From Pedobacter schmidteae (GTDB taxonomy: Bacteria; Bacteroidota; Bacteroidia; Sphingobacteriales; Sphingobacteriaceae): a stretch of DNA of 64,000 nt. Below the pieces are notes generated by a model. That model did not search any database, was not told the origin of the DNA, and saw nothing but the letters and a program-made list of their open reading frames with translations. The stretch lies in NCBI RefSeq assembly GCF_900564155.1, contig NZ_LS999839.1:4833097-4897096 (forward strand). Reading direction: 5' to 3'. The position numbers and the translations under genes are program-made. Every line of letters begins with the position of its first letter. The first letter of the stretch is position 1. Shown piece after piece: positions 51,105 to 59,423 of the stretch.

Positions 51105-52553
51105 CTACTGGTATATTCTTTTGAAGATCAATTGTATAAAATCTACAATAGCAGATAGTTTTAACAGAAAACTTAAAGCAAAATAACCTGCGAAATAAGC
51201 GAGGCCAACAACTATAACTCTGGATAAATCATTAAAGTTGAAAGAAAAAAGCAATTTGTCTAAAAAATAACCGCTTATGCCTATTAATCCGGAAACACAT
51301 AAGGTAGGTAGAATGTCCTCAATTTGTTTAACAAAAGGGTAGTCTATAAGTTTAACGGTATAAACGGAGTTGATATAGAAACTAAAGAAGCTAAAAAACA
51401 ATTGAAAATACAACAATCCATAAATGCCAAATGGGAAAGCGCAAATAATACCGGCAACACAAAGTACTTTTTTTATAATTTCTAATTTCAAAAACAAATT
51501 ACTGTGTCCTTTTACTTTTAAAATATTCAGATTAAAGGAATTAATTGGGTACATGATGCCAGAAATACACATAATTTGAAAATACGGGACAGCAGGTAGC
51601 CACTTATCAGTTAGCATGAGTCTAAACAGTGGTTCTGCGATAACACTTAAAGCCACTAAAGATGGCGCCATCCAAAAAAGTACCTGTAGCATTACCTTTC
51701 TATATACATTTACAAGTTGTTCTTTATTGTTTGCTATTTTAACGAACATTGGAAATGTAACCTTATTTACTGCAGAGGATATGATCCCTATTGGAAGTTG
51801 ACTAATTGTATCTGCTCTGGAATAAAACCCCAGTTGAGCGGGGATATAAAATTTACCAATAATTATGGTATAAATATTCTGATATAGTTTATCTATCAAC
51901 CCAGATAATGTGAGTTTATAGCCATAATGAAAGTGATTTTTAAAACTAGTAAGATCAAATAACATGATCGGTCGCCATTTAGAGAAATACCAATGTAATA
52001 CTGTAGATATAAATGAATTAAGTAAACTCATCCAAACCAGGCTCCAAACTCCAAAACCCAGTCGGGCCAAAATAATTCCTAAAATACCGCCACCTACAAC
52101 CGAGGGTAACTGAATGGCGGTCATTGTTTTGAATCTCATCTCTTTAACCAGAAGAGTCTGCTGAATTCCATAAAATGCATTAATAATCAATGAAATACCA
52201 TAAACTCTAACAATATTTATCAATACAGGTTGATTATAAAAAGCAGCTATAAGAGGGGCCGAAAAAAACAAAATTGCGTATATGACGATACTGCCAATCA
52301 AATTAAAATAGAAAACGGTAGAACAATCTTTTTGTGTTACTTCGATGGTACGCACTAATGAAGAAGTTAATCCTCCATCCAATAAGGAATTCCCAACAGC
52401 TATAAAAATTGACAGCATGGCTATCAAACCGAACTCTGCCGGTGATAAGATCCTGGCAAGTACAATGGTGATAAAAAAGCCGATGAATTTGGAACTCAAC
52501 TCCTGACCGACCGACCAAAAAACACCGTAAACCGTTTTTCCTTCCAGATCCAT
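51105..52553 (-). CDS. Wzx-like flippase (MOP superfamily, PST family)
   Basis: Encodes 482 residues with about 12-14 membrane helices. The N-terminus (LEGKTVYGVFWSVGQELSSKFIGFFITIVLARILSPAEFGLIAM) is the standard start of the polysaccharide-transporter family. It moves lipid-linked repeat units across the inner membrane for polymerisation by the Wzy-like protein. The stop of the dehydrogenase gene lies 4 bp upstream, so translation is likely coupled. Confidence 0.92.
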   Translation of the reverse strand: MDLEGKTVYGVFWSVGQELSSKFIGFFITIVLARILSPAEFGLIAMLSIFIAVGNSLLDGGLTSSLVRTIEVTQKDCSTVFYFNLIGSIVIYAILFFSAPLIAAFYNQPVLINIVRVYGISLIINAFYGIQQTLLVKEMRFKTMTAIQLPSVVGGGILGIILARLGFGVWSLVWMSLLNSFISTVLHWYFSKWRPIMLFDLTSFKNHFHYGYKLTLSGLIDKLYQNIYTIIIGKFYIPAQLGFYSRADTISQLPIGIISSAVNKVTFPMFVKIANNKEQLVNVYRKVMLQVLFWMAPSLVALSVIAEPLFRLMLTDKWLPAVPYFQIMCISGIMYPINSFNLNILKVKGHSNLFLKLEIIKKVLCVAGIICAFPFGIYGLLYFQLFFSFFSFYINSVYTVKLIDYPFVKQIEDILPTLCVSGLIGISGYFLDKLLFSFNFNDLSRVIVVGLAYFAGYFALSFLLKLSAIVDFIQLIFKRIYQ

Positions 52554-52557
52554 GGCC

Positions 52558-53856
52558 CTATAATCGGAAATCTACAGCTTCATCAGGAAACAGCGATTTT
52601 ATATCATAAATCACTGTATTTTTTTTACATAATTTTTTTAAATCAATCGTCTTAAATTCCTGATGAGCAACAGCCAATAGTATCCCATCATATTTCCTCG
52701 TTTTTGATTCCCCATTTTCACATATAATTCCGTATTCATGTTTTGCATGTTGCACATTTGCCCAGGGGTCGTGAACAGTTACAGTAACATTGTATTCTTT
52801 TAACCGATTGATGATATCAATCACCTTGGTGTTGCGCACATCGGGACAATTCTCTTTGAATGTAAAACCCAAAACCAGCACTTTCGCACCTATAATATGA
52901 GTATCCTTTTGAATCATTTGTTTAATCAGCTGATCGGCTACATAGGCCCCCATTCCATCATTAACCCGGCGTCCGGCTAAAATAATTTCAGGATGATATC
53001 CAACTTCCTGTGCTTTTTGTGCCAAATAATAAGGATCTACACCGATACAATGTCCACCAACTAATCCGGGTTTAAAGTTCAAAAAGTTCCATTTAGTCCC
53101 CGCAGCATTTAAAACTTCATTCGTATCAATGCCCAAACGATTAAAAATCATTGCCAGTTCATTAACAAACGCTATATTGATATCCCGCTGTGCGTTTTCA
53201 ATTATTTTGGCGGCTTCAGCTACCTTAATACTCGACGCTTTATGAGTTCCCGCCACAATGATAGACTTATATAACTGATCTACAATTTCAGCTACTTCAG
53301 GGGTGGAACCAGAGGTTATTTTGAGAATATTCGCGACAGTATGATTTTTATCGCCTGGATTAATACGTTCGGGAGAATAGCCGGCAAAAAAATCAACATT
53401 AAATTTCAAACCGGATATTTTAGCTAAAACGGGTACGCATTCATCTTCGGTAACTCCCGGATAAACGGTTGATTCATAAATCACGATATCCCCTTTCTTT
53501 AAAACTTTTCCAACAGCTGTACTTGCTTTGATCAAAGGTGATAAATCAGGTCGATTGTTTTTATCTACCGGAGTTGGTACAGTGACAATATATATAGAGC
53601 AGCTCTCAATTTTATTAAGTTCATTAGTACAGTACAGTCCTTTTGGTGTAGTACAGTCGTAAGTGAGTACATCTTTCAGGCTGCGCTCACTAATCTCCAA
53701 AGTTTGATCAATTCCTGAATTGAGTTCGGCTATACGGTTTTCATTAATATCAAAACCCAATACCTTATATTGCTTTGCAAACTCTACGGCTAAAGGTAGC
53801 CCCACATAGCCCAAACCAATAACCGCAATTTTTGTGTGTACGTTTAACATCATCAT
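52558..53856 (-). CDS. UDP-N-acetyl-hexosamine 6-dehydrogenase (WbpA/TviB-like)
   Basis: Encodes 432 residues; three consecutive in-frame ATGs mark the start. NAD domain [20 protein letters not shown] (~10-29), [15 protein letters not shown], and the catalytic loop [20 protein letters not shown] with nucleophilic Cys. [13 protein letters not shown] and the C-terminal [17 protein letters not shown] place it with UDP-HexNAc dehydrogenases rather than UDP-glucose dehydrogenase. Product: UDP-HexNAc uronic acid for the polymer. First gene of the - arm; its 122-nt proximal leader holds the second ops-like element. Confidence 0.9.
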   Translation of the reverse strand: MMMLNVHTKIAVIGLGYVGLPLAVEFAKQYKVLGFDINENRIAELNSGIDQTLEISERSLKDVLTYDCTTPKGLYCTNELNKIESCSIYIVTVPTPVDKNNRPDLSPLIKASTAVGKVLKKGDIVIYESTVYPGVTEDECVPVLAKISGLKFNVDFFAGYSPERINPGDKNHTVANILKITSGSTPEVAEIVDQLYKSIIVAGTHKASSIKVAEAAKIIENAQRDINIAFVNELAMIFNRLGIDTNEVLNAAGTKWNFLNFKPGLVGGHCIGVDPYYLAQKAQEVGYHPEIILAGRRVNDGMGAYVADQLIKQMIQKDTHIIGAKVLVLGFTFKENCPDVRNTKVIDIINRLKEYNVTVTVHDPWANVQHAKHEYGIICENGESKTRKYDGILLAVAHQEFKTIDLKKLCKKNTVIYDIKSLFPDEAVDFRL

Positions 53857-53978
53857 AATTAATTATAGTCAATGGTGGTTTATTCTCTACAAATGGAAAA
53901 ACAGCAGTGAGTGGTATTAAGAAGGATAAATTTTATGCTTCTGGATGTGATAAAACTAAGTAAAAGATTTGCCTTCCT

Positions 53979-54001
53979 ATAGCTTCGCTATATCAGTTAC
54001 A
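53979..54001 (-). promoter_or_regulatory. ops-like leader element of the - arm (copy 2)
   Basis: Read on the - strand: TGTAACTGAT then ATAGCGAAGCTAT; it differs from copy 1 (26566-26588) at only two of 23 positions. It folds as TATAGC-GAA-GCTATA with six Watson-Crick pairs. Copy 1 has wobble pairs at the same places, so the stem is preserved despite change. It lies 122 nt before the first start codon of the - arm, a fitting place for an UpxY recruitment site. Confidence 0.65.
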
Positions 54002-54157
54002 GAAGCTGATATTTGTAATTCACCGTTATCTGCCGCACAAGTATTTATTGAATAAAGCTATGCAATATATCCAAGGAAGATAAGGCTTTTTTAGAGTTGT
54101 ATTTTTAATTGTATAGGTTATACATATTACTTCACAAAAGTGTACAAATCACCAGCT

Positions 54158-54169
54158 AAAAGTTTACAA
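54158..54169. promoter_or_regulatory. Motif AAAAGTTTACAA shared with wza promoter region
   Basis: The 12-mer AAAAGTTTACAA occurs here on the + strand and at 23273-23284 on the - strand, in both cases reading TTGTAAACTTTT toward the adjacent polysaccharide operon. Each copy is followed within 5-15 nt by a TTGTACA word. A shorter relative occurs at 40065-40072 upstream of the pectate lyase. Possibly a common operator. Confidence 0.4.
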
Positions 54170-54373
54170 AACTGTATACAAATCCTTGTTTTTAGTGGCA
54201 AAAACTGGCAAAAGCAACTGTCAACCGGTCGCCGGAAGGATAAAAAGTTTAACAATTATTTATTATTTTTTCCATTAATGGCATTTTTTTTATAACTTTC
54301 TATAAGATTAGCAACATCCCTCTAATCCAAATATTTAGATAATAGATTTTAGTTTCATTTAAACTATTGACTA

Positions 54374-54811
54374 ATGAATTCAAATAAAGGGGATGTAATT
54401 GAACGTATTGTTCGGACAAAAATTGGAATCAGCGAACTTTCACGAATACTAAATGTTAGTAGAACATCTATCTATAACTGGTTTGAACACGGACATTTGA
54501 CGCTTGAAACCATTTGCAAGATTGGTCAGGCCATAGATCACGATTTTGCAAATGAATTTCCAGAGGAATTTGCAAAAGCATCAAATCACACCTCTGAGGT
54601 GTTTAGTTCGAAAGAGACAAAAAAAGAAACTTGCGAAAGTTCAATCCATTATTGGATGAATAAATATATTGCCCTTCTGGAAAAATACAATCAATTGTTA
54701 ACTGAAATTGCAAAACCGGAGACAAAGACCGGTTTCGATGCTGTAGGATGCGCTTCAGGTACACACGAGAACATCGATAAAAGAGATCATAATTTAAGCT
54801 ACATCTTGTAA
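54374..54811 (+). CDS. HTH regulator bracketing the polysaccharide locus (paralogue 2)
   Basis: Encodes 145 residues. HTH GISELSRILNVSRTSIYNWF at ~17-36, then FANEFPEEF and the conserved YWMNKYIALLEKYNQLL near residues 94-110. Sister of 30975-31385. It diverges from the first gene of the - arm across a 517-bp control region, the usual position for a local regulator. It ends 24 bp from the convergent YeiH stop. What it senses is unknown. Confidence 0.75.
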   Translation: MNSNKGDVIERIVRTKIGISELSRILNVSRTSIYNWFEHGHLTLETICKIGQAIDHDFANEFPEEFAKASNHTSEVFSSKETKKETCESSIHYWMNKYIALLEKYNQLLTEIAKPETKTGFDAVGCASGTHENIDKRDHNLSYIL

Positions 54812-54835
54812 TTTCCCGAAATCATCTAAGTATCA

Positions 54836-56092
54836 TCAATTAAATAAAAGATAGGCTATAATTAAAGTAATAAAGATATTGAAGCCCTGCGCAATTAAAA
54901 AAGCGTAAAACGGAGTTTTACTATTTCTGCCAAATAAGTCTTTAAAATTGGTTTCCAGTCCGATACTGGTAAAAGCCAAAGCAAACCACAATCCCTGCAA
55001 ATTCTTTAGCATGCCCTTTACTTCCTTGTTTGTCTCCGGGGAAATCAAAAAAGAAAACAACAAGGAAGCCCCGATAAAACCCAATACAAATTTCGGGAAA
55101 CGCTCCCAGATTACCTTTAAGGTAGGTTTAGCTTCTTTATCTTTTCCTGCCGGATGTTGTGTATAGGTCCAATAAACAGAAATAGCAAATGCAGCAATCC
55201 CCAACAATACATTTTGAGAGAATTTTACAATGGTACTGATCTTTAATGCTTCTTCCCCTACCAAGCTACCTGAGGCAACAACTGCTCCTGTAGTATCAAT
55301 ACTTCCACCCAGCCATGCTCCTGTAACGGCCTGTGGAAAATTAAAATATTGTGCGATATATGGCATAAATATCATCATAGGTATGGCTGTAATTAAAACC
55401 ATTGAAATCACATATGATAGCTTCTTTGAGTCGCCTTTAATAGCACCCGATGTAGCTATTGCCGCAGAAACTCCACAAATAGAAACCGCACTGGAGATCA
55501 TCATGGTCAATTCACTGTCTACTTTTAACTTTTTACAGATCCAGTAAGCAAAATACCATACCGACAATACGACCACTAATGATTGAAGGAGTCCTTTTGA
55601 ACCGGCGTTTAAAATTTCTGAAAAAATGACAGTAGTTCCCAATAGCACCAAGCCTATTTTCACGAACAATTCGGTCGATAAAGAAGTCTTGAACCATTCT
55701 GGTAGCTTCAAAAAGTTCCCAATAATTAAACCTATGGTTAAACTAAAGATAACAGCTTCCAAATTGAGTGCTTTAACCTGACTGTTACCCGCCAATATTA
55801 AAGCAATAATTGTTAACAAATAAACCGCAGGAAAAGTCATTACAGCACTTTTCACTGATTTCCCGGTCAACATTGCACCAAGTCCCGCAATCACAATTAC
55901 AAATAGGAATTGTAATCCGATAATTTTAAGATTGGAGATGGAGCATACCGCTGTAAGAAGACCCGTAATATCTTTCCATCCAAAAACAGGAACTGGCAAC
56001 AGTAACCCCACAAGAGATAAAATAATAGTTAAGCTTCCTAAAATGACAACTACCCAATCCTCATGGATATTTAGCTTTTTATTTTCTGACAT
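54836..56092 (-). CDS. YeiH-family putative sulfate exporter
   Basis: Encodes 418 residues, about ten membrane helices. Family signatures include IGLIIGNFLKLPEWFK, IGLVLLGTTVIFSEIL, AVSICGVSAAIATSGAIKGD, GAWLGGSIDTTGAVVASGSLVG and TSIGLETNFKDL. YeiH proteins are inner-membrane transporters with poorly known substrate (sulfate, or 4-toluenesulfonate-like anions suggested). Lies outside the polysaccharide locus; no partner gene. Confidence 0.87.
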   Translation of the reverse strand: MSENKKLNIHEDWVVVILGSLTIILSLVGLLLPVPVFGWKDITGLLTAVCSISNLKIIGLQFLFVIVIAGLGAMLTGKSVKSAVMTFPAVYLLTIIALILAGNSQVKALNLEAVIFSLTIGLIIGNFLKLPEWFKTSLSTELFVKIGLVLLGTTVIFSEILNAGSKGLLQSLVVVLSVWYFAYWICKKLKVDSELTMMISSAVSICGVSAAIATSGAIKGDSKKLSYVISMVLITAIPMMIFMPYIAQYFNFPQAVTGAWLGGSIDTTGAVVASGSLVGEEALKISTIVKFSQNVLLGIAAFAISVYWTYTQHPAGKDKEAKPTLKVIWERFPKFVLGFIGASLLFSFLISPETNKEVKGMLKNLQGLWFALAFTSIGLETNFKDLFGRNSKTPFYAFLIAQGFNIFITLIIAYLLFN

Positions 56093-56177
56093 GATGTTTG
56101 ATTTGTGTGTATTTTGTTAGAGCTATACCTCAGTCAGTACGCAATACGCATATGATGAGTTATTAACTTTCGACAGA

Positions 56178-56828
56178 TCAGGACAGTTCCTGCATCAACT
56201 TGTCAAAAGCTTCTTTTAATTCAGCTAATTCCTGCTCTACTTTGATTAATCTGGTCTCCAACTCACTGGCAGGCCTGCTGTTGATATCATCTTGCGCATC
56301 AAGCTGAGTAAGGTCGGGCAGTCCTCCCAATAGATGAACATAACGTACTTCTTTTTGCCCTGCACGTTTAGGTAGTTGCATTACATAAGTCATTTCCGGA
56401 TCCGAAAGCCTTTCTAATACCGATTGAACTTCTTCGAGCGTTTCAAATTCGTACATTCTTCCCGAATTTGTATTGATTTCTCCTGGGGTTTGAGGACCTC
56501 TTAATATCAGTAAACACATCACAGCAACTTCCTGAGGAAGTACAGGAAATACAATTGCAAAATTATGTTTGTATTTTACACTCCGGCTTGATCCTCCGGT
56601 AGCTGTTGAAATAAGGCTTTTTCTTTTTAAAGAATCAAGGGCCAATACCACAGTTTGATCATCATACTGAACCACTGGCTTACGGGATGTTTTTTGATTA
56701 CAAGCCACTGTTATGGCATTGATAGTCATTGGATAATATTCTGGAGTTGTTTTTGATTTCTCCATCAACACTCCTAAAACGCGAAGTTCAACGGCATCAA
56801 GGATTGGTAGCTTTTGTGATAATTCCAT
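56178..56828 (-). CDS. YceH family (DUF480) protein
   Basis: Encodes 216 residues: two winged-helix domains with LDAVELRVLGVLMEKSKTTPEYYPMT at the N-terminus and LLILRGPQTPGEINTNSGRMYEFETLEEVQSVLERL in the middle; ends with a coiled-coil ETRLIKVEQELAELKEAFDKL. The DUF480/YceH family is widespread with unknown function, possibly DNA-binding. Located 49 bp from the aldo/keto reductase gene on the same strand. Confidence 0.88.
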   Translation of the reverse strand: MELSQKLPILDAVELRVLGVLMEKSKTTPEYYPMTINAITVACNQKTSRKPVVQYDDQTVVLALDSLKRKSLISTATGGSSRSVKYKHNFAIVFPVLPQEVAVMCLLILRGPQTPGEINTNSGRMYEFETLEEVQSVLERLSDPEMTYVMQLPKRAGQKEVRYVHLLGGLPDLTQLDAQDDINSRPASELETRLIKVEQELAELKEAFDKLMQELS

Positions 56829-56874
56829 CCCTAAATATAGAAATAAATCACTTCAGGCCAGAAAGAAATTGAAT

Positions 56875-57870
56875 TTAAACGGTAGCAAGAATACTTTCAA
56901 TCTGATTCAGCTCTGTTTGGTCGAAACTTATATTGTCCAAACATTTTAAAGAGTCAGCTAATTGCTCAGGTTTACTAGCACCAACTAAAACAGAAGTAAT
57001 GCGTTCATCTTTTAATATCCAGGATAAGGCCATCTGGGCCAATTTTTGACCACGGCTTTCTGCAATTACATTCAGTTGATTTATTTGTTTCAACCGCTCT
57101 GGAGTGATCTGGTCTTTTTTCAAAAATCCATGTGACTTTGCCGCTCTCGAATCCGAAGGAATACCTTGCAGATATTTATCGGTCAACATTCCCTGAGCTA
57201 ATGGCGAAAATGGAATACATCCTACTCCCTCCTTTCCGAGTAGATCAAGCAAACCTCCCTCTATCCAACGTTCGTACATAGAGTATTTAGGCTGATGAAT
57301 AATGCAGGGCGTTCCAAGCGCTTTCAATAAGGCAATTGCATTTTTAGCTTCTTCTGCATTATAATTTGAAATTCCAATATATAGTGCCTTTCCCTGGCGA
57401 ACAATCAAATCAAGCGCTGCCATGGTTTCTTCCAAGGGGGTTTCAGGATCAGGACGATGATGATAAAAAATGTCTACATAATCCAGATCAAGACGTTTTA
57501 AACTTTGATCCAGACTGGATACAAGATATTTTTTAGATCCCCAATCTCCGTAAGGCCCATCCCACATGGTGTAACCTGCTTTTGTCGAGATAATCATCTC
57601 ATCCCGATACCCCGAAAAATCTCTTTTTAATAAACGTCCAAAATTTTCCTCAGCAGATCCTGGAGGAGGACCGTAATTATTTGCCAAATCAAAATGGGTG
57701 ATGCCGTGGTCAAATGCCAATTTTAAAATATTACTACAATTTTCCAACTGGTCTACATGCCCGAAATTATGCCATAATCCTAAAGAAATTGCAGACAGCT
57801 TTAATCCGCTTTTACCACAACGGCGATATTGCATTTGTTTATACCGGGATATATTGGGGATATATGTCAT
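56875..57870 (-). CDS. L-glyceraldehyde 3-phosphate reductase-like aldo/keto reductase (YghZ-like)
   Basis: Encodes 331 residues, an (alpha/beta)8 NADPH-dependent AKR. MQYRRCGKSGLKLSAISLGLW, FDLANNYGPPPGSAEENFG (catalytic Asp-Tyr area), YVDIFYHHRPDPETPLEETM, YIGISNYNA and ILKDERITSVLVGASKPEQL match the YghZ/MgrA group, which acts on L-glyceraldehyde 3-phosphate or methylglyoxal. The histone terminator lies between its start and the histone gene, so it has its own promoter or relies on readthrough. Confidence 0.9.
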   Translation of the reverse strand: MTYIPNISRYKQMQYRRCGKSGLKLSAISLGLWHNFGHVDQLENCSNILKLAFDHGITHFDLANNYGPPPGSAEENFGRLLKRDFSGYRDEMIISTKAGYTMWDGPYGDWGSKKYLVSSLDQSLKRLDLDYVDIFYHHRPDPETPLEETMAALDLIVRQGKALYIGISNYNAEEAKNAIALLKALGTPCIIHQPKYSMYERWIEGGLLDLLGKEGVGCIPFSPLAQGMLTDKYLQGIPSDSRAAKSHGFLKKDQITPERLKQINQLNVIAESRGQKLAQMALSWILKDERITSVLVGASKPEQLADSLKCLDNISFDQTELNQIESILATV

Positions 57871-57875
57871 CTTTT

Positions 57876-57917
57876 ATAAAAAATATCGGTAGCATGTCTT
57901 TACATACTACCGATATT
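57876..57917 (-). terminator. Terminator of histone H1-like gene
   Basis: AATATCGGTAG (57882-57892) pairs with CTACCGATATT (57907-57917), with an inner ATG/CAT pair; on the - strand six Ts follow. It ends the short histone-like gene. Confidence 0.8.
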
Positions 57918-57931
57918 AAAATGATACGTTA

Positions 57932-58111
57932 TTACTTAGCGCTATTTTTTTTCTCTGTAACTTCAGTACGAATTTCCTGAGCAAGAACTTTTAAGTCTTG
58001 CATAGCTTTACGTACTCTTGTACCAGCGGCATTATTGCCTGCGTTATAAAATTTCTCTGCATCAGCTTCGATAGAAGCCAATAATTCTTTAACTTTTGAA
58101 AATTTTTCCAT
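57932..58111 (-). CDS. Histone H1-like protein (Hc1 family)
   Basis: Encodes 59 residues, starting MEKFSKVKELLASIEADAEK and containing KFYNAGNNAAGTRVRKAMQDLKV, ending KKNSAK. It is highly charged and helical, with spaced Lys/Arg, matching the short Bacteroidota Hc1/histone H1-like proteins that bind DNA and shape the nucleoid. Framed by its own terminator (57876-57917) and a possible -7 TATATTTG 5' of it. Its 5' leader contains a small hairpin AACGG/CCGTT (58143-58158). Confidence 0.85.
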   Translation of the reverse strand: MEKFSKVKELLASIEADAEKFYNAGNNAAGTRVRKAMQDLKVLAQEIRTEVTEKKNSAK

Positions 58112-58185
58112 GTTTTTTTGTTTTTTCTTTTAATGATATGAAAACGGTATAAGCCGTTCTCGGGTTTCGAATTTTTAATTTAAGC

Positions 58186-58193
58186 CAAATATA
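58186..58193 (-). promoter_or_regulatory. Candidate -7 element of histone gene
   Basis: On the - strand TATATTTG matches TAnnTTTG exactly, 75 nt before the start codon; no convincing -33 TTTG lies at the usual distance, so the call is tentative. Confidence 0.35.
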
Positions 58194-58391
58194 TATTATT
58201 TTGCAAATAAACGCATAAACTTACCTGCTATTGCGTTTTTCTACTCCAACTTTATGCTTTTCAAAATCTTTTTAGTCACTTATACGGTAGAAAAGTCTAT
58301 CCTGAAAAAAGTCTACACCTCGGAATTTATCAGTAAACTTTTTGATCATAATTACTTTCTCCAAAAGCGTTAAAGGACCTCTTCTGAAATA

Positions 58392-58433
58392 AGGAAAATA
58401 TTCCTAACATAAAAGAATTTTTTCTTATATTTG
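58392..58433 (+). promoter_or_regulatory. Promoter and operator-like palindrome of the Xre-RES operon
   Basis: A perfect -7 element TATATTTG (58426-58433) lies about 20 bp before the antitoxin ATG. Upstream, AGGAA-AATA-TTCCT (58392-58405) is a small palindrome at the -33 position, a plausible operator for autorepression by the Xre antitoxin. Confidence 0.45.
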
Positions 58434-58454
58434 AACAAACTAATATATAACATC

Positions 58455-58919
58455 ATGGCTGCTACACCAAAACCTTATAAAACCAAAGCTAAAGTTTCTA
58501 TAGTTGCCGAAAGCGCATTAATAGCCCCATATCAATCGTTATATGGAAACCCTATAAGCTTGCTTACCAGTTCAAAAAAAGGGCTATCTGCAAAAGCAGC
58601 ACTTGATTTTTTAAATCTTTCCGGTTTTAGCAAAGAAGAGTTCCAGGATACTTTTAAAACTAATGTCAAAACCATTCAGAATTATGTTTCTAACGCATCC
58701 AAACTGGATGCTTCTTTAAGTGAAAAATTATTAAAGTCTTTTTCTCTATTTGACAAAGGCATTGCGGTATTTGGATCTGCAAAAGCATTTCACCAATGGT
58801 TAAACATGCCTTCATATGGACTGGGCAATCAAGTTCCCTTCGATTTGATGGATACAATTACCGGCATTTCCCTCATTGAAGAAGAACTGATCAGAATAGA
58901 ATATGGTGATTTAGCTTAA
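58455..58919 (+). CDS. Xre/MbcA/ParS-type antitoxin of RES toxin-antitoxin system
   Basis: Encodes 154 residues from the ATG at 58455 (MAATPKPYKTKAK); the upstream TTG at 58431 overlaps the -7 element. N-terminal HTH region ISLLTSSKKGLSAKAALDFLNLSGFSKEEF, then the MbcA/ParS toxin-binding domain AVFGSAKAFHQWLNMPSYGLGNQVPFDLMDT, which is the recognised antitoxin-specific signature. It ends 2 bp before the toxin ATG. It binds and neutralises the RES protein and probably represses its own promoter. Confidence 0.9.
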   Translation: MAATPKPYKTKAKVSIVAESALIAPYQSLYGNPISLLTSSKKGLSAKAALDFLNLSGFSKEEFQDTFKTNVKTIQNYVSNASKLDASLSEKLLKSFSLFDKGIAVFGSAKAFHQWLNMPSYGLGNQVPFDLMDTITGISLIEEELIRIEYGDLA

Positions 58920-58921
58920 TT

Positions 58922-59374
58922 ATGCAGGTATTTCGAATTGGATTGGCTAAATATGCCTCTTTATTAAATGCATCGGGCCGAGCTGCACGCTGGAACCCAA
59001 ATGATATTGAAATGATTTATACCGCAGGATCACGTTCACTTGCCTGCCTCGAAAATGTGGTACACAGAAACCAAATAGGCTTAAACCAATCATTTAAAGT
59101 AATGACCATAGAAATACCTGATGATCTTTGTATTCTAAGCATTGAGCTCAAAAAACTACAACCGGGCTGGACGGAATTCCATCAAATGCCAATTACACAA
59201 AAATTAGGTGAGGATTGGATCAAAAATAACAAATCTGCTATTTTGAAAGTACCCTCAGCAATTATTAATGCCGAATACAATTATCTTCTAAATCCCATGC
59301 ATCCGGATTTCAAATCCATAAGGTTATTAAAATCTGAAACTTTTGTTTTTGACAAAAGGATAAAAATGTCATAA
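58922..59374 (+). CDS. RES-domain toxin
   Basis: Encodes 150 residues. The RES signature residues fall in GRAARWN (Arg), LACLENVVH (Glu) and VPSAIINAEYNYLLNPMHPDF (Ser), in the order typical for the family. Known RES toxins degrade NAD+ and arrest growth, acting in the cytoplasm. It is a normal length for the family and has no truncation. It overlaps no gene and is directly coupled to the Xre antitoxin. Confidence 0.9.
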   Translation: MQVFRIGLAKYASLLNASGRAARWNPNDIEMIYTAGSRSLACLENVVHRNQIGLNQSFKVMTIEIPDDLCILSIELKKLQPGWTEFHQMPITQKLGEDWIKNNKSAILKVPSAIINAEYNYLLNPMHPDFKSIRLLKSETFVFDKRIKMS

Positions 59375-59423
59375 TTTTCATTTTACTTTGCTTTTTTAAA
59401 AAAAGCTAACGACATTAGCAAGA

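Larger units (their letters stand above)
53857..54373. other. Divergent intergenic control region of the - arm and HTH paralogue 2
   Basis: The 517-bp gap contains no gene. It holds the ops-like leader element (53979-54001), a competing ATATCAG/CTGATAT hairpin overlapping it (53990-54012), and, around 54131-54180, several GTTTACAA / GTATACAA / GTACAAA words shared in part with the wza promoter region. Promoters for both the - arm and the + HTH gene must lie here; no full -33/-7 pair stood out. Confidence 0.55.
58112..58454. other. Divergent intergenic region, histone gene / Xre-RES operon
   Basis: A 343-bp gap holding control sites for both genes: the histone -7 candidate and leader hairpin on the left, the Xre-RES promoter and short palindrome on the right. 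No frame is convincing. Confidence 0.5.
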
